Shown one piece after another: positions 14,755 to 23,319 of a DNA stretch of 34,356 nucleotides. This DNA comes from JAZDOT01 sp043798355 (GTDB taxonomy: Bacteria > Patescibacteriota > Gracilibacteria > Peribacterales > Peribacteraceae), in assembly GCA_043798355.1 (NCBI GenBank), contig JAZDOT010000022.1, positions 1 to 34,356 of the forward strand, given 5' to 3'. A model generated the notes under the pieces. The model ran no database searches, was not told where the DNA came from, and saw nothing but the letters and a program-made list of their open reading frames with translations. Each line of letters begins with the position of its first letter. Within the stretch, counting starts at the first letter, position 1. The position numbers and the translations under genes were made by a program.

Positions 14755-17181
14755 GTGGAACAGCGCCCCCTCTCCCTTTCCGGCACCTGCCTTGCAATGG
14801 GGGTCTCCCTCTCCCGGTTCTTCTTCGGACCGACGGCGCTGATGGTCTATGCCGGCCTGCTCGCGATCGTGGGGTTGATGCTCTGGAGCGGGGAGTCAGC
14901 GATGGCAATGGTGGCAACGTCCGTCTTTCTGTTTCCGATCATCGTCCTCCATGCGTTCCTCGATCGGACGTTCGTGCAGGATCACGGGGCGCTTCCATGG
15001 AAAACCGTTGACGCCCGCGAATACATTTCTTTCGGCGTGGCGCGTCACCTGAACGCGATCCAATCGATCACCGTTCTCGATTTCCTCAAGGCTTCTGCCC
15101 AGACGAAGGGGGGAAAATTCGTGATCCGTGAAATGGGACTGACGCCTGCCGTGTTCCTCGCGAGAGCGCAGGCCATTCTTTTGCAGGGGCCGGAAGTCGA
15201 TGCTGTTCTCTTCCTCACGCAGGCGAAAGCGGTCATGGACGACCTGAAGCGTTGCCGCATTTCCGCTCCGGTCATCCTCTATGCCGCCTGCCTCCACATC
15301 GAGCACATGCAGGAGCTTCTCAATGCGTGCGATCTGTCGATCGAAAATCTCCGGTCGCTCCTGGCATGGGAGTCCTTCCATGCCGACTACGAGCACCGCG
15401 ATCCCTTCTGGACGCCCGAGCGGATGCTGGGATCGTTCGGAGGAGTGGGACGTTCGTGGGTCATGGGGTACACCGATGCGCTCGACCGTCTGACCCAGGA
15501 CATCAGCGACACCATCCTCTGGCGCAGAAATCGCCGCGTGCACATCCACGTGCGCGAACAGGAGGAGGCGCTCAGGATCCTGCAGAAGTCCCAGCTCAGA
15601 AATCTTCTCCTCATCGGTCCTCCGGGCGTGGGGAAGAGGACGCTCGTCGAGAATATCGCGCTCGCCATCCGGCGCACGGAGCGCGACCGGTTCCGGGAAT
15701 ACACCCGCATCCTGCTCCTCAAGTCCGAAGAGCTCCTCTCCGGCGTTTCCAATCCCGATACGTTCCTGCTTCAGGCGCTCAAGAAGGCCAAGGAGTCGGG
15801 GCGCTTCCTGCTCGTAGTGCAAAATCTTGCTTTGCTCCTGCGGTCCGGGGGCGAGAAGCTCAGAGCCGTTCTCGTGAAGTTCCTCCGCGAGGAGAACATC
15901 CAGCTCATCGGTATTATCAGCAGCGAGGAGTATCACGAAACGGTGAAGAACGACGCCTCGCTCGAGACCATTTTCGAAAAGCTCATCATTGAAGAGCCTT
16001 CCGATGAGGAAACCCTCTCCACCATGATGGAGCGGTACTTCGAGCTGGAAGATCGTGGGAGCATCCATGTCACCTACAAGGCACTGCGCAGTATCGTGTC
16101 TCTCTGCAGGCGATACCTGGGTGCGGGCGCCTTCCCTGGGAAGGCGATCGCCGTGCTCGAGGATGCCGTCACGCTCGCGCACAGCGCCAGGGACACCTTC
16201 GTCCGCTCCGAGCACATCCGCGCCATCATCTCTCAGAAAGCGCGGATCGATGTGCGCGAACTCAATAAAGATGAACGGACGAAGCTGATCAATCTCGAGC
16301 AGTCCCTCAATGCCCGCATCGTGGGGCAGGAGGAAGCCGTGCGGTCGCTCGTGAGTGCGCTCAAGCGCGCGCGCCTCGAGATGAAGTCCTCTGACCGGCC
16401 GCTCGGGACATTCCTCTTCCTGGGTCCCACGGGGGTCGGAAAGACGCACACGGCCAAGGTGCTCGCGGAAGAGTATTTCGGCTCCGCAGACAGGATGATC
16501 CGTCTCGACATGAACGAATTCGGGACGGAGTCCTCCATCGCCGGCATCATCGGCTCGTCCGGTGCGGGAGGGGGGCAGGGATTTCTCGCACGAAGAGTCC
16601 ATGACCAGCCGTTCGCGCTCATTCTCCTGGATGAAATCGAGAAAGCGCACCAGAAGGTTCTGAACCTCTTCCTGCAGGTTCTGGACGAAGGGTTCCTCAC
16701 GGATGCCTCCGGGGTCCGGACGGACTTCCGCAATACCATCATCGTCGCGACGTCCAATGCCGGCGCGCTCTTCATTCGTGAATTCTTCAAGGAGCCCGAA
16801 TCCGGAGTGAAGACGTCGTTCAATGATCAGCTGATCGATACCATTCTGAAGCAGCAGGCGTTCTCGCCGGAGTTTCTGAACCGTTTCGACGCCGTCATCG
16901 TCTACCGCCCGCTCTCGCGGGAGATGGCGGCGCGCGTTGCCATCATTCTCCTCGATCAAATCATCCGTTCTTTCCAAAAGGAGAAGGGAGTCACGATCCG
17001 GATGGAGAAGGAGATGGTGGATGCCATCGTCGCTCAAGGCTACAGCGCGGAGTTCGGCGCCCGCGAGATGCGCAGGGTCATCCTGGATACGGTGGAGAAC
17101 TTCCTCGCGGATTACCTCCTCACGCACGATGTCCGGAGGGGAGAGGAGATCGTGATCAGGAGGGAGGATGTACGTATTTGA
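14755..17181 (+). CDS. Membrane-anchored ClpC/ClpB-like double AAA+ ATPase
   Basis: 808 residues, GTG start directly after the previous stop. Two membrane helices (about 25-44 and 50-68) precede an N-terminal region (about 98-215) resembling a Clp N-domain. The first AAA+ module keeps Walker A GPPGVGKR (288-295), but its Walker B is LLVVQN (352-357) instead of hhhhDE and its arginine finger region reads LETIFEKL, so it probably binds but does not hydrolyse ATP. The second is complete: Walker A GPTGVGKT (557-564), Walker B LILLDE (622-627), sensor 1 N668, Arg finger R710, sensor 2 R770. No (L/I/V)GF ClpP-docking loop is visible. It may be a membrane unfoldase or disaggregase rather than a ClpP partner. 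No clpP is in the window. Confidence 0.9.
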   Translation: MEQRPLSLSGTCLAMGVSLSRFFFGPTALMVYAGLLAIVGLMLWSGESAMAMVATSVFLFPIIVLHAFLDRTFVQDHGALPWKTVDAREYISFGVARHLNAIQSITVLDFLKASAQTKGGKFVIREMGLTPAVFLARAQAILLQGPEVDAVLFLTQAKAVMDDLKRCRISAPVILYAACLHIEHMQELLNACDLSIENLRSLLAWESFHADYEHRDPFWTPERMLGSFGGVGRSWVMGYTDALDRLTQDISDTILWRRNRRVHIHVREQEEALRILQKSQLRNLLLIGPPGVGKRTLVENIALAIRRTERDRFREYTRILLLKSEELLSGVSNPDTFLLQALKKAKESGRFLLVVQNLALLLRSGGEKLRAVLVKFLREENIQLIGIISSEEYHETVKNDASLETIFEKLIIEEPSDEETLSTMMERYFELEDRGSIHVTYKALRSIVSLCRRYLGAGAFPGKAIAVLEDAVTLAHSARDTFVRSEHIRAIISQKARIDVRELNKDERTKLINLEQSLNARIVGQEEAVRSLVSALKRARLEMKSSDRPLGTFLFLGPTGVGKTHTAKVLAEEYFGSADRMIRLDMNEFGTESSIAGIIGSSGAGGGQGFLARRVHDQPFALILLDEIEKAHQKVLNLFLQVLDEGFLTDASGVRTDFRNTIIVATSNAGALFIREFFKEPESGVKTSFNDQLIDTILKQQAFSPEFLNRFDAVIVYRPLSREMAARVAIILLDQIIRSFQKEKGVTIRMEKEMVDAIVAQGYSAEFGAREMRRVILDTVENFLADYLLTHDVRRGEEIVIRREDVRI

Positions 17182-17226
17182 GCGCAAGAATGACATTGAC
17201 AAATGTAGCAAATATAGTTAAGTTTA

Positions 17227-17793
17227 GATTGTGCCTATGTCGATTTCTGTCCGGGCTGATCCGAGAGACATTGAATTTGATCCGAACGACTCGGCATTAT
17301 ACATCTCGCCGAGCAGTATGACAGTTTCGACGATGTTCCTTGGAGGTGGCAGCAGGGGGCGATCGGAGATCCTCTGACGCGGACATTGAAACATCTTCGA
17401 GCCGGAAGCGAGGAGGCACGATTGCGAACAATTCCTCCGGGAGAAGGTGAAACAGTTTTTTCGAAGAACGGAAAGAATGCTTTCAAGGTTCTCCATGTGC
17501 GCGATGGGAAGGCGGAACCGGTGCTCACGCACATCCTGCGTGATCAGCTGAAGGTCAGGCATCTGATTTTCACCGGCGTTGCAACGAGCGTCTGCGTCGG
17601 GACGACGGCGATGAGCGCGACGGAGGAGAACTTCGATTCCATTCTCGTCGCCGATGCGTGTGCGGATTTCTTCCCTGACAGACATCAGAGAACTCTGGAG
17701 ATGTTCGGACTCGGTAGATCCCAACGATCGGACTTGTTCGGCAGCGTCATCCATTCGACCAATGAATTGATCGAGGCTCTGGAGATTATGTGA
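17227..17793 (+). pseudogene. Degraded isochorismatase-family hydrolase
   Basis: From 17281 a 170-codon frame has the C-terminal half of an isochorismatase/nicotinamidase-type cysteine hydrolase: SKNGKNAF for the active-site Lys region, HLIFTGVATSVCVGTTAMSA with the nucleophilic Cys, then VADACADFFPDRHQRTLEM. Upstream in the same frame, DCAYVDFCPG (17227-17256) recalls the N-terminal DxQxDFCPGG motif, but three in-frame TGA codons (17257, 17272 and 17278) interrupt it. No start codon fits a full-length protein; a TTG at 17386 would give a 135-residue fragment without the catalytic Asp. I read it as a decaying gene. A TTGACA at 17196-17201 may be its old -35. Confidence 0.6.
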
Positions 17794-17836
17794 GATCACC
17801 GATTGCATGCCCCTTCCTGTAGCTTTTCCTCGGACA

Positions 17837-17998
17837 GACCCCCTCCCCCGGGCCCCCTCCCGCCGGGAGGGGGAGGTCTTGGTGTGGAGATGCCAGGAAT
17901 AGCAATGCGTGTTCACGCCTTGTCCCATCTGTTCCATCTTCAAAAAGAGATAGCCTATCTCCCTCCCCCGACGGGGGAGGGTTCGGGGAGAGGGGGTC
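17837..17998. repeat. GC-rich inverted repeat (GACCCCCTC family)
   Basis: Ends GACCCCCT (17837-17844) and AGGGGGTC (17991-17998) are inverted, with further CCCTCCC/GGGAGGG stems next to each end. It lies between the isochorismatase remnant and the groEL terminator, with no coding content. Confidence 0.7.
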
Positions 17999-18011
17999 AC
18001 TCAGCAGAAAG

Positions 18012-18043
18012 AAAAAAAGCCCCCGCTCGCGGGGGCTTTTTTT
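18012..18043. terminator. Bidirectional Rho-independent terminator after groEL
   Basis: A seven-A run, the perfect stem GCCCCCGC/GCGGGGGC and a seven-T run make it symmetrical. It can end groEL transcription (minus strand; stop codon at 18061) and anything reading rightwards from the remnant gene. Confidence 0.9.
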
Positions 18044-18060
18044 GCAGGATTTCTTTTCGT

Positions 18061-19692
18061 TTAGAAATCTCCCATCCCTCCTCCTCCCGGCATCGGCGGG
18101 GTCGGTTCTTCTTTCTTCGGGATCTCCGTCACGGCGACCTCGAGGGTGAGGAACATCGCGGCGACGGAGGCGGCGTTCTCCAGAGCGGCGCGCGCGACTT
18201 TCTTCGGATCGATCACGCGGGCCTTCACCATGTCCTCGTATTTGGCCGTCACGACGTTGTAACCTTCGTTGCCTTTGAGGTTCTTCACCTTCTCAAAGAC
18301 CACTTCGCCGGTGATGCCGGCGTTATCGGCGATCTGCCGGCAGGGGGCGGAGAGGGCGTTTCGGACGATGTCGACGCCGATCTGCTCATCCTCGCCGTTC
18401 ACCTTCAGCTTCTCGAGAACGACCATCGCGCGGATGTAGGCCGTTCCGCCGCCCGGGACGATGCCTTCCTCGGCGGCGGCGCGCGTCGCGGAGAGCGCGT
18501 CCTCGACGCGGTGCTGCTTCTCCTTCTGTTCGACTTCCGTCGCGGCCCCCACCTTGATGACGACCACGCCTCCGGTGAGCTTCGCCAACCGTTCCTGGAG
18601 CTTCTCCTTGTCGAAATCCGACGAGGTTTTGTTGAGGGCGACTTTGATCTCGTTCACGCGCTGTGTGATGTCCTCTTTCTTCCCGCGGCCGTCGATGATG
18701 ATGGTCTTGTCCTTGTCGGCGACGACCCTGCGCGCGCGGCCCAGATCATCGATACCCGCATTCTCCAGCTTGAGGCCGATCTCCTCGGAGATGACGCGGC
18801 CTCCCGTGAGGGCGGCGATGTCCCGCAGGATTTCCTTCCGGCGGTCGCCGAAAGCGGGAGCCTTGACCGCGAGCGTTGAGAACGTGCCGCGGAGCTTGTT
18901 CACGACGAGGGTGGCCAGCGCTTCGCCCTCCACCGACTCGGCGATGATCACGAGCTCTTTCTTCCCGCGCTGCGCGAGGGCTTCCAGAAGCGGAAGGATC
19001 TCCTGGATGGAGGCGATCTTCTTGTCCGTGATGAGGAGGTATGGATTTTCGAAGACGGACTCCATGCGTGCGGCATCCGTGATGAAGTAGGGGGAGATGT
19101 AGCCGTTCTCGAACTGCATGCCCTCCACGAACTCCTTCTCGATGCCCAGCGTCTGGCCGGCTTCCACGGTGACCACGCTGTCCTTGCCCAGCTTGTCCAT
19201 GATGTCGGCGATCACGTCGCCGATCTCGGTGTCCTGCGCGGAGATATTCGCGACGGCGGCGTAGTCCTCCTTCTTACTGATCACTTTCTTCATGGCGTCC
19301 AGCTCCGCGTTGACGGCGATGACGGCCTTCTCGATGCCGTGTTTGACGGAAATGGCGTTACTGCCCGAGCTCAGGTGCTTGAGGCCTTCCTCCATGATGG
19401 CGTACGCCAGCACGGTTGCCGTGGTCGTCCCGTCGCCCGCGGCATCGTTGGTCTTGGTTGCGGCTTCGCGCACGAGCTGCGCGCCCATGTTTTCGAAGGG
19501 ATCCTCCAGGTCGATTTCCTTCGCGACGGAGACGCCGTCCTTCGTGACGGTCGGTCCGCCGTACTTCTTCTCGATGACGACGTTGCGGCCCTTGGGGCCC
19601 ATCGTGGCGCGGACGGCTTGGGTGAGCTTCAGGACGCCCGCGATGATCTTCTTGCGCGCTTCATTTCCGAAGAGGAGTTGTTTGGCAGCCAT
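18061..19692 (-). CDS. groEL: Chaperonin GroEL (60 kDa)
   Basis: GroEL forms the double-ring ATP-driven folding chamber with GroES. 543 residues, full length. Diagnostic stretches are ATMGPKGRNVVIEKKYGGPTVT, the ATP-site DGVSVAKEI and AAGDGTTTATVLAYAI, EEGIVPGGGTAYIRA and the C-terminal GGGGMGDF tail. Second gene of the groES-groEL operon; the 74-nt gap after groES is filled by telomere-like repeats, and no Shine-Dalgarno precedes ATG 19692, so how it is translated efficiently is not evident. A strong terminator follows. Confidence 0.99.
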   Translation of the reverse strand: MAAKQLLFGNEARKKIIAGVLKLTQAVRATMGPKGRNVVIEKKYGGPTVTKDGVSVAKEIDLEDPFENMGAQLVREAATKTNDAAGDGTTTATVLAYAIMEEGLKHLSSGSNAISVKHGIEKAVIAVNAELDAMKKVISKKEDYAAVANISAQDTEIGDVIADIMDKLGKDSVVTVEAGQTLGIEKEFVEGMQFENGYISPYFITDAARMESVFENPYLLITDKKIASIQEILPLLEALAQRGKKELVIIAESVEGEALATLVVNKLRGTFSTLAVKAPAFGDRRKEILRDIAALTGGRVISEEIGLKLENAGIDDLGRARRVVADKDKTIIIDGRGKKEDITQRVNEIKVALNKTSSDFDKEKLQERLAKLTGGVVVIKVGAATEVEQKEKQHRVEDALSATRAAAEEGIVPGGGTAYIRAMVVLEKLKVNGEDEQIGVDIVRNALSAPCRQIADNAGITGEVVFEKVKNLKGNEGYNVVTAKYEDMVKARVIDPKKVARAALENAASVAAMFLTLEVAVTEIPKKEEPTPPMPGGGGMGDF

Positions 19693-19699
19693 GAGGAGA

Positions 19700-19771
19700 G
19701 GGGTTAGGAATTAGGGTTAGGGTTAGGGTTAGGGTTAGGGCTAAGGTTAAGGTTAAGGTTAAGGGATTAGG
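19700..19771. repeat. Telomere-like (TTAGGG)n and (GGTTAA)n tract between groES and groEL
   Basis: Four to five TTAGGG units followed by GGCTAA and several GGTTAA units on the plus strand. In the groESL mRNA it is read as C-rich CCCTAA/CCTTAA. The G-rich strand could form a G-quadruplex. It extends to just inside the groES stop. Confidence 0.85.
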
Positions 19772-20096
19772 AGATTTTGCCGAGGACGCCGTCGAGATGG
19801 AGGATTTTCACTTCGACGTCTTTGCCGTCGGCGCCTTTCAGCTTCACGTCGTCGCCGGCGTACTTGCCGAAGAGGACGCGGTCGCCGACCTTGAGGTACT
19901 TCGACGGATCCACCATGTCTTTGCCGGTGCCGCCCTTGCCGACGGCGATGACGATGCCTTCCTGCGGCTTTTCGCCGGTGGCGGTATCGGGGATGACGAT
20001 GCCGGAAGCAGTGACCTGCTCCTGCTCGATGGGGTGCACGACCACCCGATCGCCGATCGGTTGGATCTGCACTGCGAGTTTCGGGACTGCAGTCAT
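19767..20096 (-). CDS. groES: Co-chaperonin GroES
   Basis: GroES caps the GroEL ring. From ATG 20096 the product is 109 residues and matches the family: VQIQPIGDRVVVHPIE, the mobile loop around QEQVTASGIVIPDTATGEKPQEG, VIAVGKG, KVGDRVLFGKYAGDDVKL and the final EVKILHLDGVLGKI. An ATG 45 nt further upstream (20141) would add 15 residues of no family character, so 20096 is preferred. First gene of the operon; its promoter at 20181-20208 is overlapped by a CIRCE-like operator, implying heat-shock repression by HrcA, which is not in this window. Confidence 0.97.
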   Translation of the reverse strand: MTAVPKLAVQIQPIGDRVVVHPIEQEQVTASGIVIPDTATGEKPQEGIVIAVGKGGTGKDMVDPSKYLKVGDRVLFGKYAGDDVKLKGADGKDVEVKILHLDGVLGKIS

Positions 20097-20168
20097 ACGA
20101 GAGTGGGGGAAAGAAACAGAGGGGAGAAAAATCTGCGTCACTCGATCGAAGAGATCGGCGACGCCTGG

Positions 20169-20195
20169 TTGGCAGTCGGTATTGTAGAGTGCCAG
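20169..20195 (-). promoter_or_regulatory. CIRCE-like HrcA operator upstream of groES
   Basis: On the minus strand: CTGGCACTC, nine spacer bases, GACTGCCAA. Each arm matches 7 of 9 positions of the CIRCE consensus TTAGCACTC-N9-GAGTGCTAA, and the spacer length is exact. The spacer contains the -10 box, so repressor binding would block polymerase. Confidence 0.8.
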
Positions 20196-20208
20196 ACTCC
20201 CGAGTCAA
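20181..20208 (-). promoter_or_regulatory. Vegetative-type promoter of groESL
   Basis: TTGACT (20208-20203), 16-nt spacer, TACAAT (20186-20181) on the minus strand. The transcript would start near 20174, giving a 5' leader of about 78 nt to ATG 20096, one of the few long leaders in this window. Confidence 0.8.
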
Positions 20209-20240
20209 GAGTGCTTTCGGAAATTCCCAAGTCCTTTGTC

Positions 20241-22958
20241 CTAAGTCCCAAGTCCTTCGCTCTGAGCCGCGGCCAACCGCGCAACCGGCACCCGCATCGG
20301 TGAGCAGCTGACGTAGTCGAGGCCGAGGGAAGCGCAGAATGCGATCGATGCCGGGTCTCCTCCGTGCTCCCCGCAGATGCCGATTTTCATACCAGGCTTG
20401 ATTGCTCTCGCTTCGGTTACCGCCATGCGCATCAGCGCTCCGACCCCCTTGCGGTCGAGTGTCGCGAAGGGATCGGACGGGTAGATCCCCTGTGCGATGT
20501 AGACAGGGAGGAAACTGGCGGCGTCGTCACGGGAGAGGGCAAAGACCATCTGCGTGAGATCATTTGTCCCGAAGCTGAAGAAGTCGGCTTCTTTCGCGAC
20601 TTCGCGCGCCAGCAGAGCGGCCCGGGGGACCTCGATCATCGTGCCGATGGGACAGGGGATGGAGACGGCGTTCTCCGCGAGGATCCGTTCGATCTCGCGC
20701 TCGAGTGCGAGTCGGTGCACGTGCAGCTCCTCGCTTCCGCTCGTGAGCGGGATCATGATGGAGGGCTGCGGGTCCATCCCGCGTTTTTTGAGGGTGCATG
20801 CCGCGCGCAGCAGCGCCCGGACCTGCATGAGCGGGATTTCGGGATGGAGGATTCCGAGGCGGCAGCCCCTGAGCCCCAGCATGGGATTTTCTTCCCGGAG
20901 CGCATGCACACTCTGCCGGATCTTCTCGGGGGACATGTGGAGCTTTTCTGCAGCGGCGTCGATGCCCTGTTCGTGAGGGAGGAACTCGTGGAGCGGAGGA
21001 TCGATGGTGCGCACGGTCACCGGAAGGCCGTCCATGACGGCGAGGAGGGCTTCAAAATCGTTGGTCTGGAGCACTTCCAGCTCCGCGATGGCTCCCGTTC
21101 TGCTTCGATCGTCTTCCGCGAGGATGAGACGCTGGATGAGGGGCAGGCGGTCCGTGCCGAAGAACATGTGTTCGGTGCGCACGAGGCCGATACCGCGGGC
21201 ACCGAACGCCCGGGCAGTGGTGGCCTGCTCCGCCGTGTCGGCGTTCGCGAACACCGAGAGAGTCGCGAGCGGATCGGTGATCGTGAGGAGCCTCTCGATG
21301 AGCAAAGAACCGTTCTGTGCTCCGGAGAAGGGGATTTCCCCTTCGTAGACTTTGCCGGTTGAGCCGTCGATGGAGAGAATGTCTCCTTCTTTCAGGGTTT
21401 TGGATCCGATGTGGATGGCATGGTTCTGAGGGTCGCCACGCACGGCCTCGCATCCCGTCACGCACGTGATGCCCATCTGGCGTGCGACGAGGGAAGCATG
21501 GGAGCTCATGCCGCCGTGACTCGTGAGCACTCCCGCCGCTTTCACCATGTCCGGGACGTCCTCAGGCGAGGTTTGGCTTCGCACGAGGATCCATGGTGTA
21601 TCCGCCGGGGCACGTGAAGCCTCGAGGATGATCTGCCCCACAGCGACACCGGGACCGGCAGGCAGTCCCGTCGCAAGCAGACGCCCCTCTTTTTCTGCGG
21701 CTTTCTCACTCGCATGATCGAAGCCGGGCTTGAGCAGCTGACTGATCTGCTTGCCGGTGACGCGCCCGGCGATCGCCCTCGCAGTGAGATGTCCTTCCTG
21801 GTAGAAATCGAGCAGAGAACTGACCGCGGCGTGTGCGCTCAGTTTCGCAGAGCGGCACTGGAGGAAGTAGAGGACAGAGTCCTCTACGGTAAACTCGATG
21901 TCGAGGACGGAGTGGAAAGCGTCTTCCCGCTCTTCGACGGCGGATTGCAATTCCCGGTAGAGAGCTCTGGATTGTCCTTCCAGCGTGTGTGCACGATCGC
22001 TCTCCCGTCCGGCGTCTTCGATCGCGAGCGGGAAGGGGGTCCGGATGCCGGCCACCACGTCGTCACCCTGCGCGACGGGGAGGTACTCGCCCGTGAGACG
22101 CTTCTCCCCCGTCGAGGGATCGCGCGAGAAGCACACGCCCGTGCCGCTCTTCTCATTGAGATTCCCGAAGATCATCGCTTGCAGCGTGCAGGCGGTTCCG
22201 AGAGAGGAGGGCAGGGAGTGCAGTTCCCGGTAGACGCGGCAGCGCCGTGAGTTCCAGGAGTCGAAGACCGCATGGATCGCGAGCCGGAGCTGGTCGAATG
22301 GGTTCTGCGGGAAGGGGTATCCCATGGTCGTCAGATGCGTGAGAGCGCGCAGACAGCGCTCTTTGGCTTCGAGCGCACTCTCGAGAGGGCGTGAGAAATC
22401 GAGGAGGTGATCGAGGACATCGGATGACGTTCCAGCCGGGACGATGAGAGGGGCCATCTGTGCGATGAGCCGGAGGTAGCTTCCCCATGCGAAGCGTTCA
22501 CCCATCGTTCCCGCCATTCCCTCAATGATGCCGTCTGAGAGCCCGACATTGAGGATGGTATCCATCATCCCCGGCATGCTCACGGGGGCGCCTGACCGGA
22601 CGGAGAGGAGGAGCGGTACCGTGCCGCGCGCGAAGGATTTGCCGCTCGCCTGTTCGATGTGCGCGATGCCGATCTGGATGGCTTCTTCGATGATCTGATC
22701 GGCACGCTTCCGGTCTTCATTGCGCATCCGGAAGACCTCCGTCGTGAGGATGCAGCCCGGAGGAACGCGGAGACCTGCGCGCGTCATTTCGAGGAGGCTG
22801 GCTGCCTTTCCGCCGTGGAGGAGGGGATCGGGTTTTACAGGTTTTGCATGCCCTCCGAACGGTACCCAAAAGGTTTGTGTGTCTGCGGTGCGTGGAGCGG
22901 GGACTGATGCCCTGCGGGGCGCAGGAACTTTTTTTCGGATGGGGGTTTGGGTCGGCAT
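20241..22958 (-). CDS. ppdK: Pyruvate, phosphate dikinase
   Basis: PPDK interconverts pyruvate + ATP + Pi and PEP + AMP + PPi; in fermenters it often runs towards ATP, replacing pyruvate kinase. 905 residues with all three domains: N-terminal ATP-grasp (SVRSGAPVSMPGMMDTILNVGL, GNLNEKSGTGVCFSRDPSTGEK), the phosphohistidine domain with the catalytic His in LTSHGGMSSHASLVARQMG, and the C-terminal PEP barrel with RTEHMFF, NPMLGLRGCRLGI, FFSFGTNDLTQ and catalytic Cys in GICGEHGGDP. About 35 N-terminal residues, Pro/Arg-rich, precede the usual start and look disordered. TACATT lies about 30 nt upstream. The gene ends 33 nt before the groES -35 and may read towards it. Confidence 0.98.
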   Translation of the reverse strand: MPTQTPIRKKVPAPRRASVPAPRTADTQTFWVPFGGHAKPVKPDPLLHGGKAASLLEMTRAGLRVPPGCILTTEVFRMRNEDRKRADQIIEEAIQIGIAHIEQASGKSFARGTVPLLLSVRSGAPVSMPGMMDTILNVGLSDGIIEGMAGTMGERFAWGSYLRLIAQMAPLIVPAGTSSDVLDHLLDFSRPLESALEAKERCLRALTHLTTMGYPFPQNPFDQLRLAIHAVFDSWNSRRCRVYRELHSLPSSLGTACTLQAMIFGNLNEKSGTGVCFSRDPSTGEKRLTGEYLPVAQGDDVVAGIRTPFPLAIEDAGRESDRAHTLEGQSRALYRELQSAVEEREDAFHSVLDIEFTVEDSVLYFLQCRSAKLSAHAAVSSLLDFYQEGHLTARAIAGRVTGKQISQLLKPGFDHASEKAAEKEGRLLATGLPAGPGVAVGQIILEASRAPADTPWILVRSQTSPEDVPDMVKAAGVLTSHGGMSSHASLVARQMGITCVTGCEAVRGDPQNHAIHIGSKTLKEGDILSIDGSTGKVYEGEIPFSGAQNGSLLIERLLTITDPLATLSVFANADTAEQATTARAFGARGIGLVRTEHMFFGTDRLPLIQRLILAEDDRSRTGAIAELEVLQTNDFEALLAVMDGLPVTVRTIDPPLHEFLPHEQGIDAAAEKLHMSPEKIRQSVHALREENPMLGLRGCRLGILHPEIPLMQVRALLRAACTLKKRGMDPQPSIMIPLTSGSEELHVHRLALEREIERILAENAVSIPCPIGTMIEVPRAALLAREVAKEADFFSFGTNDLTQMVFALSRDDAASFLPVYIAQGIYPSDPFATLDRKGVGALMRMAVTEARAIKPGMKIGICGEHGGDPASIAFCASLGLDYVSCSPMRVPVARLAAAQSEGLGT

Positions 22959-23136
22959 GGGGCGGGTGGGCGGGGAATGTGCTCTGTGGAATGTATCGGA
23001 AAGGGATTCATCTCTTCTTTCAGTGAGGATGGCGAAGTGGGGGGTCCTTCAAAATTTGGTTTGCTGATGAAGAGGAGGAGAGACATTCGTGTTTATTCTT
23101 TCCTTAGACTTCACACTCTTGATACAGTGTCTGCGT

Positions 23137-23223
23137 GCCGACGTGGCGGAATTGGTAGACGCGCACGCTTCAGGAGCGTGTGGGAGCAATCCCTTGAGAG
23201 TTCGATTCTCTCCGTCGGCACCA
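23137..23223 (+). tRNA. tRNA-Leu, anticodon CAG
   Basis: Acceptor GCCGACG/CGTCGGC, discriminator A and encoded CCA (23221-23223). Anticodon stem CACGC/GCGTG encloses TTCAGGA, giving CAG. The long variable arm is class II. TACAGT at 23123-23128 is a plausible -10, 8 nt before the mature 5' end. Confidence 0.95.
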
Positions 23224-23319
23224 TTCGACTCGCCCCGCATTCGCGGGGCTCGCTCATGGTTCTCACCCCTCACTATCGTTCGGGGTTCGGGCCATTCTTC
23301 CGCGCAAGCGAGTCGAATG
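23222..23319. repeat. Palindromic element abutting the tRNA-Leu(CAG) 3' end
   Basis: Perfect 12-bp inverted ends CATTCGACTCGC (23222-23233) and GCGAGTCGAATG (23308-23319) bound 98 bp that start inside the tRNA CCA, with an inner CCCCGC...GCGGGG hairpin. The GAGCGACGAGCGGAGCGAG-type motif after it parallels that after the 2026-2127 element. The following bases to 23493 hold no gene. Confidence 0.7.

Noticed and set aside
14896..17211. 771-codon open frame antisense to the Clp ATPase gene
   Set aside because: Its composition is that of a shadow frame in GC-rich DNA; the sense strand carries complete AAA+ motifs.
17227..17285. UGA read as glycine (code 25, as in Gracilibacteria and Absconditabacteria)
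   Set aside because: prfA, the sortase-neighbour genes and several others here end at TGA in sensible places; one restored motif does not outweigh that.
17224..18000. 258-codon minus-strand frame over the isochorismatase remnant
   Set aside because: It begins inside a GC-rich inverted repeat and no domain is visible, whereas the plus strand shows clear family motifs.
19700..19771. TTAGGG tract as a real telomere or eukaryotic contamination
   Set aside because: It lies internally between groES and groEL with bacterial promoters and terminators around it, and related hexamers occur at three other internal sites.
20364..21362. 332-codon plus-strand frame opposite ppdK
   Set aside because: Charged low-complexity translation opposite conserved PPDK motifs; a shadow.
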